Below are positions 8,637 through 16,522 of a DNA stretch of 32,291 nucleotides, in pieces. The notes below the pieces were generated by a model. It was not told the origin of the DNA and searched no databases. It saw nothing but the letters and a program-made list of their open reading frames with translations. Source of the stretch: Hyphomicrobiales bacterium. Lineage in GTDB: Bacteria; Pseudomonadota; Alphaproteobacteria; Rhizobiales; Xanthobacteraceae. Where the stretch lies: contig JAFKKP010000318.1 of assembly GCA_017305515.1 (NCBI GenBank), positions 1 through 32,291 on the forward strand. The letters are read 5' to 3'. Positions within the stretch are counted from its first letter, which is position 1. Every line of letters starts with the position of its first letter. The translations under genes and the position numbers were made by a program.

Positions 8637-9646
8637 TGCATCACCTCGTTGTCGATGAGGCCGCGCTGCACGTAATTCAGCGTCAGTTCCGCAAGCGCGG
8701 GTGCGAGCAGGAAGCCGTGACGGTACAAACCGTTCACCGCGATATGGTTCTTGTCGATCGCGATGCGCGGCAGATTGTCCGGAAGCGCAGGGCGCAACCC
8801 TGCGCCGATCTCGACGATGCGCGCTTCTGCGAAGGCCGGATGCACCGCATAGGCGGCGGTGAGCAGTTCAAGCGCGGAACGGACGCTGACGCGAGTGTCC
8901 TCGGATTCGATGGACGTCGCGCCAAGCATGAAGCGGCCATTGCCGCGCGGAATGACGTAAAGCGGCCAGCGCGGATGCACCACGCGGACAGGGCGCGACA
9001 GTTCGACGTCATCCGTCTCGACGACGATCATTTCGCCCTTGACGCCGCGCAGATCGGGGAACTTGTCGCGCGCGAACAGTCCTCGACAGTCGATGACGAT
9101 GCCGGATTTGATTCCATCCGGCGCAACGTCGCTCCTGAATTCGATGCGCGCGCCAGCGCCAGCCAATTTCTCATGCAGCTTCGGCAGCACCGTGCGCGGC
9201 TCGACATGGCCTTCGGCGGCAAAGAACAGCGCATCCTTGAAGCGGCCATCCAGCGACGGCTCCAGCTTCGTAACGCCGTCGCCGTCAACGCGTTCGTAGT
9301 CAGTTGTCAATTTGGCGAAGCGGTCGAAATCGGCGCGGTCGCGCGGATGCGCCACGACAAGCGATCCGTTGAAGGCCGTCTCCGGCAGAACGTCGCGCCA
9401 CAGATCGAGCGAACGAATGCCGAGCCGCGTCACCACGGGTTCGGTCGACTCGCGCTCGCACCACGGCGCGAGCATTCCGCCCGCCCAGTGGCTCGTCGCC
9501 TGAACCATCGACGCATCGCCGCGCTCGTGCAGCGTCACGCCATAGCCTGCGCGCGCGAAAGCCAGCGCCTGCCATGTGCCGGCAATGCCCGCACCGATGA
9601 CATGAATTGAAGACTCCCCCTGCGGGGTCTGTGAACTCTGTAACAT
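8627..9646 (-). CDS. thiO: Glycine oxidase ThiO
   Basis: ThiO is a DAO-family flavoenzyme that oxidises glycine to dehydroglycine for the thiazole ring. The FAD-binding dinucleotide fold is clear at VIGAGIAGTWQALAFARAG (residues 16-34), followed by the HERGD acidic end of strand 2. The C-terminal part has GLRPALPDNLPRIA and NGLYRHGFLLAPA, typical for FAD closure. The ATG at 9646 is supported by AAGGGA 5 bases upstream. This site is formed by the 3' strand of the riboswitch P1 stem, so ligand binding should block initiation. About 13 residues precede the first strand, more than in many relatives, and they are encoded partly by a GC palindrome. Confidence 0.94.
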   Translation of the reverse strand: MLQSSQTPQGESSIHVIGAGIAGTWQALAFARAGYGVTLHERGDASMVQATSHWAGGMLAPWCERESTEPVVTRLGIRSLDLWRDVLPETAFNGSLVVAHPRDRADFDRFAKLTTDYERVDGDGVTKLEPSLDGRFKDALFFAAEGHVEPRTVLPKLHEKLAGAGARIEFRSDVAPDGIKSGIVIDCRGLFARDKFPDLRGVKGEMIVVETDDVELSRPVRVVHPRWPLYVIPRGNGRFMLGATSIESEDTRVSVRSALELLTAAYAVHPAFAEARIVEIGAGLRPALPDNLPRIAIDKNHIAVNGLYRHGFLLAPALAELTLNYVQRGLIDNEVMQCA

Positions 9647-9649
9647 CCC

Positions 9650-9740
9650 TGTCCCTTCGCCGGCATGACCCGGATCAGGTTCAAAGGGTCACCGCGCGAT
9701 TGCGGTATCTCAGCTCCACGACGGAGCACCCCTCGGAACA
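9650..9740 (-). promoter_or_regulatory. TPP riboswitch (THI element)
   Basis: The conserved cores are all present in order on the minus strand: AGGGGTGC, then GAGCTGAGATACC, ACCCTTTGAACCTGATCC, GGGTCATGCCGGCG and AAGGGA. Helix P1 can be drawn as UGUUCC (9740-9735) with GGGACA (9655-9650). The 3' half of P1 contains the thiO ribosome binding site, so thiamine diphosphate should repress translation of the first gene. I see no U-rich terminator between the aptamer and the ATG, which favours translational control. Confidence 0.96.
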
Positions 9741-9746
9741 GTCTTT

Positions 9747-9774
9747 ATGTTAGGCGCGAGGGGGCCGGTGTCAA
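9747..9774 (-). promoter_or_regulatory. Sigma70-type promoter of the thiamine operon
   Basis: On the minus strand there is a perfect TTGACA (9774-9769), a 16-base GC-rich spacer and TAACAT (9752-9747). Transcription would begin about 7 bases downstream, at the first base of riboswitch helix P1. That coincidence of the two independent signals supports both. Confidence 0.75.
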
Positions 9775-9846
9775 TGTTTGCGCAACGAATTCGGGGGACA
9801 TTGGCCGGAACTCCACCTCATACAGCTTCGCCGGGGCGCTCGTTAT

Positions 9847-11319
9847 ATGCCGATAGCCGCAACAGATAGCGCCATCCGCGACCGCTCGCTGCGAGGCATG
9901 CTGCCGCTCTATGTCGGCCTCGGCGTCTATGCATTGCTGCTGGTCGCCGGAAATCGCCTGCTCGCCGATCCGGATTCGTATTGGCAGATCACGATCGGGC
10001 AGTGGATCGCTGCGCACCGCGCCGTCCCAACGGTCGATACGTTCTCGTTCACTTTCGCCGGCGAGCCGTGGATCTCAACGCAATGGCTGGCGCAGGTTCT
10101 GTACGGGCAGGCTTACGCGCTCGGCGGATGGGCTGGCGTCGTCGTGCTTACCGCGTTGCCGATTGCTTTGACGTATGCGTTGCTCGCTCGATTTTTGGAA
10201 CGACGTGTCGGTGCGATTGCAACGCTCGTTCTGCTGTCGATTTCATTCGCGATTGCCCTGCCGCATCTGCTGGCGCGGCCGCATGCGCTGGCGCTGCCCG
10301 TCATGGTCGCGTGGGTCGGCGCGTTGCTCGACGCATCCGAGCGTCGCGACGCGCCGTCATTCTGGCTGGTTGCGCTGGTCGCGTTGTGGGCGAACCTTCA
10401 CGGCAGTTTCGTGTTCGGGCTGATGCTGGTCGCACCGTTCGCGCTCGATGCGCTGGTCAATGCAGGCACGCCTTGGCGCAGGGAGTTGCTGCTGCGCTGG
10501 ATTGCGTTCGGCATTGTCGCGCTGGTTGCGAGCTGCCTCACGCCTTACGGCTGGAATTCGCTGCTGGCCGCGCAGAACATTCTCAACCTCGGCGAAGCGT
10601 TGTCGATCATCCGCGAATGGGCGCCCGCGAATTTCTCCAGCTTCGGATTGTTCGAGGCTTGTATTCTGGGCGGGCTCGCGCTCGCGTTATTTACCGGCGT
10701 GACGTTTCCACCGGTTCGCATTCTCATTCTGCTTGGGCTGCTGCATATGGCGCTGGCGCATGTCCGCAACGCCGATGTGTTCGCGCTGGTCGTGCCGATG
10801 GTGCTGGCCGCGCCTCTCGCGGCGAACTTTCCGAAATTCGCAAATGTCGCGATTGCGGCGCCGCTTCCGCCGCGCGCGTTCGTCATGCCCGCGATTGTTG
10901 CGGCAATCCTGACTGTGACGATTCCGGTTCTCAGCACCTACGCGCCGAACAACTGGATTTCGCCATCGACGGCTGTGACGATATTGAAATCCTATAATCC
11001 AAAGCGCGTGTTCAACGATTACGATCTCGGCGGCTATCTGATCTGGCGCGGCGTGCCGACTTATATCGACGGCCGCACCGAACTGTACGGCGAAGATTTC
11101 ATGGTCGAGCACAACGCTGCGAGCGCGCTGGCGAAGCCGATGCGCTTTTTTGAATTGCTCGATCAATACAAGATCGACGCGACGATCCTGCGCCGTCAGA
11201 CCGCCGGGTCGAAATTGCTGGATCGCATGCCGGAATGGCAGCAGGTCTATTCCGACGATGTCGCGGTGGTTCACATCCGCAAGTCGGCCTTTCCCGGATT
11301 CTCGTTCCAGAAAAAATAA
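9847..11319 (+). CDS. Polytopic membrane protein, GT-C glycosyltransferase-like
   Basis: The 490-residue protein has roughly ten hydrophobic helices. After the first helix (YVGLGVYALLLVAG) it shows DPDSYWQITIGQWIAAH, an acidic loop of the kind that carries the catalytic Asp in polyprenol-dependent GT-C enzymes. A soluble C-terminal region follows, with NDYDLGGYLIW and PTYIDGRTELYG. Such proteins are usually annotated as hypothetical; a lipid-linked sugar transferase role is inferred, not shown. I chose the ATG before PIAATD; an earlier in-frame start would add a hydrophilic stretch encoded by the divergent promoter region. The gene is divergent from the thiamine operon and ends at a bidirectional terminator. 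Confidence 0.75.
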   Translation: MPIAATDSAIRDRSLRGMLPLYVGLGVYALLLVAGNRLLADPDSYWQITIGQWIAAHRAVPTVDTFSFTFAGEPWISTQWLAQVLYGQAYALGGWAGVVVLTALPIALTYALLARFLERRVGAIATLVLLSISFAIALPHLLARPHALALPVMVAWVGALLDASERRDAPSFWLVALVALWANLHGSFVFGLMLVAPFALDALVNAGTPWRRELLLRWIAFGIVALVASCLTPYGWNSLLAAQNILNLGEALSIIREWAPANFSSFGLFEACILGGLALALFTGVTFPPVRILILLGLLHMALAHVRNADVFALVVPMVLAAPLAANFPKFANVAIAAPLPPRAFVMPAIVAAILTVTIPVLSTYAPNNWISPSTAVTILKSYNPKRVFNDYDLGGYLIWRGVPTYIDGRTELYGEDFMVEHNAASALAKPMRFFELLDQYKIDATILRRQTAGSKLLDRMPEWQQVYSDDVAVVHIRKSAFPGFSFQKK

Positions 11320-11344
11320 AGCCGGCTCAATGTGAGCCGGCTTT
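11311..11344 (-). terminator. Strong intrinsic terminator between convergent genes
   Basis: AAAGCCGGCTCA (11318-11329) and TGAGCCGGCTTT (11333-11344) make a perfect 12-bp stem with a 3-base loop. On the minus strand it is followed by a run of T (complement of 11311-11320), so it should end the lytic transglycosylase transcript well. On the plus strand only TTT follows, but the same stem overlaps the stop of the membrane protein gene and may serve both. Confidence 0.9.
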
Positions 11345-11365
11345 GAGGTCGTTGCGTCGGATCGC

Positions 11366-11866
11366 TTAGCGATGACGACGGTGATGGCGATGCCGGATAT
11401 GTCGAACCGGCTGCTCCATCGCGAACGCGTCGAACAGGTTCGGCTGCGGTGCCGCCGATGCCTGCTGCGTCGGGAGCTGGCCCTGACGCTTTGCGGCGTA
11501 ATAATAGCCGGCCGCATAATAGCGAACCGCCTGATCCTGATTGCCGTTCGCTGCCTTGTAGGCGCCGGCGAGATACTTCACAGCGTAAGTGAGGTTGGTG
11601 TTCGGATCGAGCAGACCTTCTGCGGTGCCGGTGTAGCCAAGACCGCGCGCGGTGCCGAGACGGATCTGCATCATGCCGTAATTGCCCTTGCTGACGGCGC
11701 GCGGCTGATAACGGCTCTCGCGCATGATGACGCGATGAACGAGTTCGACGGGAACGCCGTTGGCGGCGGCGTGGCTTGCGACCATCGCGGAGTATTCGTT
11801 CTGCTGCGCGGATGCAGAATCGATCAGCAATAACGCCGCGGCTGCGGCGAGCAGTGGAGCCTTCAT
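11366..11866 (-). CDS. Small SLT-type lytic transglycosylase
   Basis: The protein has 166 residues. A signal peptide (about 1-20, ending SASA) is followed by one SLT domain: VHRVIMRESRYQPRAVS with the catalytic Glu50, then GNYGMMQIRLGTARGLG at 61-77, and later NTNLTYAVKYLAGAY and AVRYYAAGYYY. This is the lysozyme-like fold that cleaves glycan strands to 1,6-anhydro ends in the periplasm. The length is that of minimal SLT enzymes, as used for envelope assembly or remodelling. The C-terminus is an unusual basic tail rich in His and Arg (RHIRHRHHRRHR), which may bind peptidoglycan, teichoic-like polymers or metal. It is a single gene with its own terminator. Confidence 0.92.
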   Translation of the reverse strand: MKAPLLAAAAALLLIDSASAQQNEYSAMVASHAAANGVPVELVHRVIMRESRYQPRAVSKGNYGMMQIRLGTARGLGYTGTAEGLLDPNTNLTYAVKYLAGAYKAANGNQDQAVRYYAAGYYYAAKRQGQLPTQQASAAPQPNLFDAFAMEQPVRHIRHRHHRRHR

Positions 11867-12094
11867 TTGGATGTGCCTTGGTCGGGAGGAATGGAATCTC
11901 GGCGGACATCGATGTCGGCGCGAGGCGAATCAGCCGGGCTCAAAGGCCGGCAGCATGTGCGGGCCGTTGTAAGTTCAAATGTGCAGAGAATGTGGCCGTG
12001 GTGTCCCGTCAGCGAATAGCTGCTCTGCCGGCGGTCACGAAATGTATCGGCTGTATTATCGCGTGAATCGTTCGATTGATTCGTGCAAGTTGCG

Positions 12095-13648
12095 TTACTG
12101 CAAATTCGGAATCGACGTCACCGAGACGCTCATCGATCCCTCGGCCTCTGCAATGACGCGAAGCGTATCGGAATCGAAGGCGATGCCGCCGAGTCGCACG
12201 GCGGAGACCGAGGCTTCGACACGGATGCCTTGGTCGTTTTTACGAAAATCCGAAACGATGCTGGCGATCTTCTGCTGCGCGTTGGTGGCGAATGTTTTCA
12301 GATCGACGGTTGCCCGCTGTTCGAGCGCGCGCTGAAGGTAGGGAATTGCGGGCTTCGCGGCCGCGCCGAGTAATCCGAACGCTGCATCCGATTCCACGGC
12401 AAGCTCGAGATCGGTGAGTTTGAGAATTTGCTGGCGCTGATCGAGCGTGGGGCGTCCCCAGATGTGAATCGTTGCATCGCCGCCGACACCGAGCCAGCTT
12501 TCTTTTTCTTTTGCATTCACGAGAAGCGAGATCAGCAGGCGATCTCCCGATGCACTCACCGCTGCGCCCTTCACCGTAACACCCACCGATCCGCTGCCGT
12601 CTTCGGGAAACGTGCGGCCTTTCAATTGCGCTTCGACGATCTTGCTGACTTCGGTGAACGGAAGATCGATCGGGATTCCGATGTTGACGCGCCCGCCATC
12701 GACCGGCGGAATAAGTTCGAGCGCGTTCGGAAACGGACAGTCCGGTTTGGTTTCGTTCGGAACCACGCGCGTCTCCGCCTGCAAACCGAGCACGAGGGTT
12801 GCGTTGCTGGCGTCGATGTGCGGCTGCGCCGCGACAGCTTTCACCGGCCGCATCTCGAGCCACAATGACGGCATGCCGGGTGCGGCGGCGGGAATCGAAA
12901 ATGAGCGGCACATCTTGGCCCATTCGCGCCGCGCGTTGGTCTCCAATGATTTGTCGTTGCGCAGGCGCTGTTGAAGCAGCGCGATCTGCTCGTTCACCGT
13001 CTTGTCGATCAGCGGTTTCACTTGCGCCGGGACTGCCATCTTCGCGCCTGCGACCGTAAGACTGCTGTCGTTGAGCGTCACTTGCGCTGCAAGTTTCGGA
13101 TCGATGCGCCAATTGGGGAGAATTTCGGGCCGTGCCGTCATCGCGACATTGCCGCTGATCGCCGCGTTGGCGTTGAGATTCTTGATTGAGATATTCCCGA
13201 CCTGCTTGGCGGCATTCGCGCCCAGAACATTGGTGAGCGCGTTGCCGAGTGCGGAGCCGCCTGCGGTCGACAATGAGCCGAGCACAGTCAGCTTGCCGTC
13301 GAGCGGCGTAGAGAGCGCGAGCACATTCTGCGAACCGAGCGTCGCAATCGGCCCGCGCGACACCGTCCAGTTGATGTCGGCATTCTGCAAGATTTGCCCG
13401 ACGGGATTATCCGCCTTGCCGTTGAGATTGCGGGGAGCCGCGCGATCCAGCGCATCGCGCAGCGCGGTCAGCGATACGGCAATCGGCGTCATGATTTCCG
13501 AATTGCGCGACACTGGCGGCAGCGGCGGCAGTTTCGCGAGCACGGGCTTGGTCACGCTCTGCGGCCACAGCCAGTTCATCGCGGCGAGGCTGACGAAGAA
13601 CGAGATGACGACGACCGCGAGGCCAAGCAGAATTGAGCTTATGCGCAT
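12095..13648 (-). CDS. DUF4403 family protein, membrane-anchored
   Basis: The protein has 517 residues, with an N-terminal hydrophobic segment (about 5-30, LGLAVVVISFFVSLAA) that is a signal anchor or signal peptide. The region starting PPVSRNSEIMTPIAVSLTAL matches the opening of DUF4403. This family of large secreted or periplasmic proteins of unknown activity has repeats related to lipid-binding (LPS/BPI-like) folds. The remainder alternates strand-rich segments, for example INIGIPIDLPF-like and GVTVKGAAV stretches. It lies 64 bases behind the FecR-domain gene and is probably co-transcribed. Function is not known; an envelope lipid-binding or transport role is inference from the fold class only. 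Confidence 0.75.
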   Translation of the reverse strand: MRISSILLGLAVVVISFFVSLAAMNWLWPQSVTKPVLAKLPPLPPVSRNSEIMTPIAVSLTALRDALDRAAPRNLNGKADNPVGQILQNADINWTVSRGPIATLGSQNVLALSTPLDGKLTVLGSLSTAGGSALGNALTNVLGANAAKQVGNISIKNLNANAAISGNVAMTARPEILPNWRIDPKLAAQVTLNDSSLTVAGAKMAVPAQVKPLIDKTVNEQIALLQQRLRNDKSLETNARREWAKMCRSFSIPAAAPGMPSLWLEMRPVKAVAAQPHIDASNATLVLGLQAETRVVPNETKPDCPFPNALELIPPVDGGRVNIGIPIDLPFTEVSKIVEAQLKGRTFPEDGSGSVGVTVKGAAVSASGDRLLISLLVNAKEKESWLGVGGDATIHIWGRPTLDQRQQILKLTDLELAVESDAAFGLLGAAAKPAIPYLQRALEQRATVDLKTFATNAQQKIASIVSDFRKNDQGIRVEASVSAVRLGGIAFDSDTLRVIAEAEGSMSVSVTSIPNLQ

Positions 13649-13712
13649 ACCGGCACCGCATACATAATGCCGACGATGCTACAGCCGCTGTCATCGCCGC
13701 GCCAGTGCGCCG

Positions 13713-14834
13713 CTAGAAGCGGTGCTTGCCCGGTTTCTCTCCCGACGGCGGCGGCTTCTTCTGCTGCTTGGGCAGTCCGAGCGGTCCGCGCTGCTGCGGA
13801 TTCTGGAATCTCTGATTCTGCGGACCGCCCGGTCGCTGCTGCATGCCGGGCTGGTTCGGCAATCCAGGCCGCTGCGTCTGTTGACCGAGCTGACCCTTCT
13901 GCGGATCGTTCGGCCGCGCGCCCGGCTGCTGTTTCTGCTGACCCTGCTTCTGCAAATCGTTCTGCTTCTGGCCGGGCTGCCGCTGTTGTTGTCCCGGCTG
14001 ACGCTGCTGCTGTTGACGCAGTTGCGGATTGCGCTGCTGACGAAGCGTGCGCTGCTGCTGCACGATCTGGCGTCCGGCGGTCTGGAATGAATGAACCTGC
14101 CGCACGATGCCCTGGTCGCGCGCCATCTGCTGCGGCGAGATTTGGATCGGTGTCGCGGTGAAACGTCCGCCGGCACCGGGACGCACGAAGAATCCCGTCG
14201 CACCTTGCGTAAGCGAGCCGAGCCGAGCGCCGTCCCGGCCGGTGACGTCGATATGTCCGACGCGGCCATCGGCATCGGGATAAAGTTTAATTCCGACATT
14301 GTTCGCGTTCGCATCGCCCGGCGCGGCACCTTGCGGGACTTCGACGAGGCCAGTCGTGCCGCGAATGCCAAGCGTTGCGGTCGGGGTGGAAATTTTCATG
14401 TCGCCGGTTTTGGCGACAGCGGCGGCGACGAAGGCAACAGTGCCGCGCGTCACATTGAAAAGAGCGGCGTTGTTCTTGGCACCTTCATCGTAGACGTAAT
14501 TATCCACGACGATGCGCGAATTGGCGGTGAGATTGAAAGTCGTCTCGTCGTTGAAGGTGACGCCGAGCGAGGAATTTGCCGCCGTGACGAGAATGTCGTT
14601 CTTGTAGATGTCGTCCTGAACCTTCAGCGCGTTGATCGCGTTGTTGCGCGTGACGGTCGCGGTGCCCTGCACGGTTGCGACATTGCCGATGGGTTCGTCG
14701 GCGGCGGTCTGATCGGTCTGCGCGGGTGTGGCAGGTTGCGTTGCTGTTTGTGCAAAGGAATACGGCGCGAAAGCAAGGCCGGTTGCCATGACGAGCGAAA
14801 TCAAAAACCAGCGGCGCTTCACAGTCATTTCCAT
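13713..14834 (-). CDS. Secreted FecR-domain protein with a long Gln/Pro/Arg-rich tail
   Basis: The protein has 373 residues. A signal peptide (to about residue 29, YSFAQ) is followed by a FecR domain from roughly 48 to 215. That domain contains GNVATVQGTATVTRNN, NDILVTAANSSLGVTF, LTANSRIVVDNYVYD and the typical TPTATLGIRGTTGLVEV. From about 240 to the end the protein is a low-complexity region dominated by Q, P, R and G (QQQQRQPGQQQ and similar). Canonical FecR proteins are inner-membrane anti-sigma factors with an N-terminal cytoplasmic part; this one lacks it and has no sigma gene beside it. It is therefore a secreted FecR-fold protein, likely a structural or surface protein. The ATG could also be the one two codons later. 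Confidence 0.8.
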   Translation of the reverse strand: MEMTVKRRWFLISLVMATGLAFAPYSFAQTATQPATPAQTDQTAADEPIGNVATVQGTATVTRNNAINALKVQDDIYKNDILVTAANSSLGVTFNDETTFNLTANSRIVVDNYVYDEGAKNNAALFNVTRGTVAFVAAAVAKTGDMKISTPTATLGIRGTTGLVEVPQGAAPGDANANNVGIKLYPDADGRVGHIDVTGRDGARLGSLTQGATGFFVRPGAGGRFTATPIQISPQQMARDQGIVRQVHSFQTAGRQIVQQQRTLRQQRNPQLRQQQQRQPGQQQRQPGQKQNDLQKQGQQKQQPGARPNDPQKGQLGQQTQRPGLPNQPGMQQRPGGPQNQRFQNPQQRGPLGLPKQQKKPPPSGEKPGKHRF

Positions 14835-14919
14835 TCAGAAAAATTCTCGGGCAGGCAATTGAATTGAGTCACGGGTGAACCGCTCGTGAACGGCCCAAGT
14901 GTTCAGGGCAAACAGCATG

Positions 14920-14951
14920 AAAATGGCGGGTCGGCAATTCGCCGCCCGCCA
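14920..14951 (-). terminator. Intrinsic terminator of the 27-residue small-protein gene
   Basis: On the minus strand TGGCGGGCGGC pairs with GCCGACCCGCCA (one bulged base, loop GAATT), giving an 11-bp GC-rich stem directly followed by TTTTC. It sits 34 bases after the stop of the small gene and about 85 bases before the FecR-domain gene, so it separates the two. Confidence 0.8.
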
Positions 14952-14984
14952 CATTCGACTAAGATTTTGTGTCGCCGCCCTGTC

Positions 14985-15068
14985 CTAGAAGAAGCCGAGG
15001 ACGATGGCACCGACAAATACGATCGACACATAGGCCGTCATAACGCTCAGACTGTTCGCGAAAGTCAT
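14985..15068 (-). CDS. 27-residue single-helix membrane protein (small ORF)
   Basis: The frame starts MTFANSLSVMTAY and ends GAIVLGFF before TAG. Residues about 8-27 are a continuous hydrophobic helix with a short polar N-terminus and no charged residue, the look of a bacterial membrane small protein. The ribosome site GGGGAGG lies exactly 6 bases before the ATG and is among the best in the window. An EcfG-type promoter lies 38 bases upstream of the ATG, and a strong intrinsic terminator follows the stop, so promoter, SD, frame and terminator form a complete monocistronic unit. Function is unknown. By its promoter it should be induced by general stress, and it may modulate a larger membrane complex. 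No similar frame overlaps it on the other strand. Confidence 0.75.
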   Translation of the reverse strand: MTFANSLSVMTAYVSIVFVGAIVLGFF

Positions 15069-15105
15069 GGGACGCCTCCCCAGTTTCCACGTTGCCGGAC
15101 GCTAT

Positions 15106-15130
15106 AACGCGCAAGGTAGCAGTGCGTTCC
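15106..15130 (-). promoter_or_regulatory. EcfG-type (general stress) promoter for the 27-residue gene
   Basis: On the minus strand GGAAC (15130-15126) is followed by 16 bases and then CGTT (15109-15106). This matches the published consensus of the alphaproteobacterial general-stress sigma factor EcfG, GGAAC-N16/17-CGTT. Transcription would start near 15098, giving a leader of about 30 bases that contains the strong ribosome site. Confidence 0.7.
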
Positions 15131-15237
15131 GCACCGAAACAGTCAGCTTTGCTGTCGGGTTGCGGCCAACGTGGTTAAAAATCCTTGAATAACAATGCGT
15201 TGAAGAGTCTTTAAAGTTATTCGCGGAACGTGCGCGA

Positions 15238-16434
15238 ATGGCGCGCAAGGTTGGCTTCGTTCTTGTCGGCTCCCTTGTCCTCGTCGCACTGGCCGGATGC
15301 GGCCGCGGTTTCATGACCGCGGAGCGCGAACCGTGGCGTGCCGAGGCCGAGAAGGCGTGTCTGAAATCCGGCGCGGTCAAGGAAACCGCCGAACTCGTTC
15401 GCATCGATCCGATCTCCGGTCCCGGCATGTGCGGCGCGGAGTTTCCGCTGAAAGTCGCAGCCCTCGGCGAGGGTAGCAGCGTTCTCGGTTTTGCCGACGA
15501 TCCGCGCCCGCCCGGAAACATTGCGGGCCAGATGCGCTGGAGTGTCGGGCCGCAACCCGCGCCTCAGCCGCAATCGCAATACGCGCCGTCGTCGCAGTCT
15601 TACTCTTCAAGCGCCACGCCCGGCAGCCCGATGTCGCTGAGCGCGCCCGGCATTGCGCCGCCTCCGGACGACGAAGACGTGGAAGCCTCGTCCGAGCGGC
15701 TTTCGTCGCCGCCGATGAGTCGTCCGCCGCAAACGCGCGCGCCGTACAATCCGCCGCAGAATTATTCGCAGCCTTACACACCGCCGCGTCTCGGCCCTTC
15801 GCGCGGTTCGCCCGTCAACAATGTCGGTCCTGTCGTCATCAAGCCGACCGCGACCCTTGCGTGCCCGATCGTATCCGCGCTCGACCGCTGGATCACGGAG
15901 TCGGTGCAGCCCGCAGCCCAACGCTGGTTCGGCTCGCCGGTCGCGGAGATCAAGCAGATCTCGGCCTATTCGTGCAGGGGCATGAACGGCAATCCGAACG
16001 CGCATATTTCAGAACATGCCTTCGGCAATGCGCTCGACATCGCAGCGTTCACGCTGGCCGACGGCCGCCGCATTTCGGTGAAGGACGGCTGGAAGGGACT
16101 GGCGGAAGAGCAGGGCTTTCTGCGCGACGTGCAGGGCGCCGCGTGCCAGCAGTTCAACACGGTGCTCGCGCCTGGATCGAACGTCTATCACTACGATCAC
16201 ATTCACGTCGATCTGATGCGCCGGTCTAGTGGCCGCGTCATTTGTCAGCCTGCGGCCGTGTCGGGCGAGCAGGTCGCGGCGCGCGTCTCGCCGCGCGGTT
16301 ACGCGATGCGCGACAACGGCATCACCGGTTCGATCTCGCTGGCGGGCAAGCGCAAGCCGCGTAAAGCCGTGTTCAGCAAGCAGGACGACGACGACTGGAT
16401 CGAAGACGAGTCCAATATCAAGGACCGCGACTAA
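15238..16434 (+). CDS. Extensin-like C-terminal domain lipoprotein
   Basis: The protein has 398 residues. The N-terminus is a lipoprotein signal (LVALAGC, lipidated Cys21). A small domain is followed by a Pro/Ser/Gln-rich linker (about 100-195), and then by the extensin-like C domain from about 205 to 345. This domain has PIVSALDRWITESVQPAAQ, a segment SEHAFGNALDI and YHYDHIHVDL. His260, Asp267, and His321/His323 are placed like the zinc ligands of M15-type peptidases (SxHxxGxAxD and HxH), so a peptidoglycan-cleaving role is plausible but unproven. It would act in the envelope, anchored to a membrane. The ATG has a weak GGAA upstream. The last 50 residues are basic, then acidic. Confidence 0.85.
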   Translation: MARKVGFVLVGSLVLVALAGCGRGFMTAEREPWRAEAEKACLKSGAVKETAELVRIDPISGPGMCGAEFPLKVAALGEGSSVLGFADDPRPPGNIAGQMRWSVGPQPAPQPQSQYAPSSQSYSSSATPGSPMSLSAPGIAPPPDDEDVEASSERLSSPPMSRPPQTRAPYNPPQNYSQPYTPPRLGPSRGSPVNNVGPVVIKPTATLACPIVSALDRWITESVQPAAQRWFGSPVAEIKQISAYSCRGMNGNPNAHISEHAFGNALDIAAFTLADGRRISVKDGWKGLAEEQGFLRDVQGAACQQFNTVLAPGSNVYHYDHIHVDLMRRSSGRVICQPAAVSGEQVAARVSPRGYAMRDNGITGSISLAGKRKPRKAVFSKQDDDDWIEDESNIKDRD

Positions 16435-16491
16435 CCAGCGATCACGTTGTCGTCACGGTACTTTTCTTTTCGCGAATTGTCTGGTCCAGTC

Positions 16492-16516
16492 TTCCCCGTC
16501 ACATATTGACGGGGAA
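16492..16516 (+). promoter_or_regulatory. Perfect hairpin covering a ribosome binding site
   Basis: TTCCCCGTCA (16492-16501) and TGACGGGGAA (16507-16516) form a perfect 10-bp stem with loop CATAT. The 3' arm holds GGGGAA, the only ribosome site for the gene whose ATG lies 6 bases further. It could hide that site in the mRNA, or act as a factor-dependent terminator or operator. Only TTT follows it, so an intrinsic terminator is less likely. Confidence 0.6.
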
Positions 16517-16522
16517 TTTCAC

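Noticed and set aside
15217-15245. GGAAC upstream of the extensin-like gene as a second EcfG promoter
   Set aside because: No CGTT follows at 16-17 bases, and it overlaps the start codon region.
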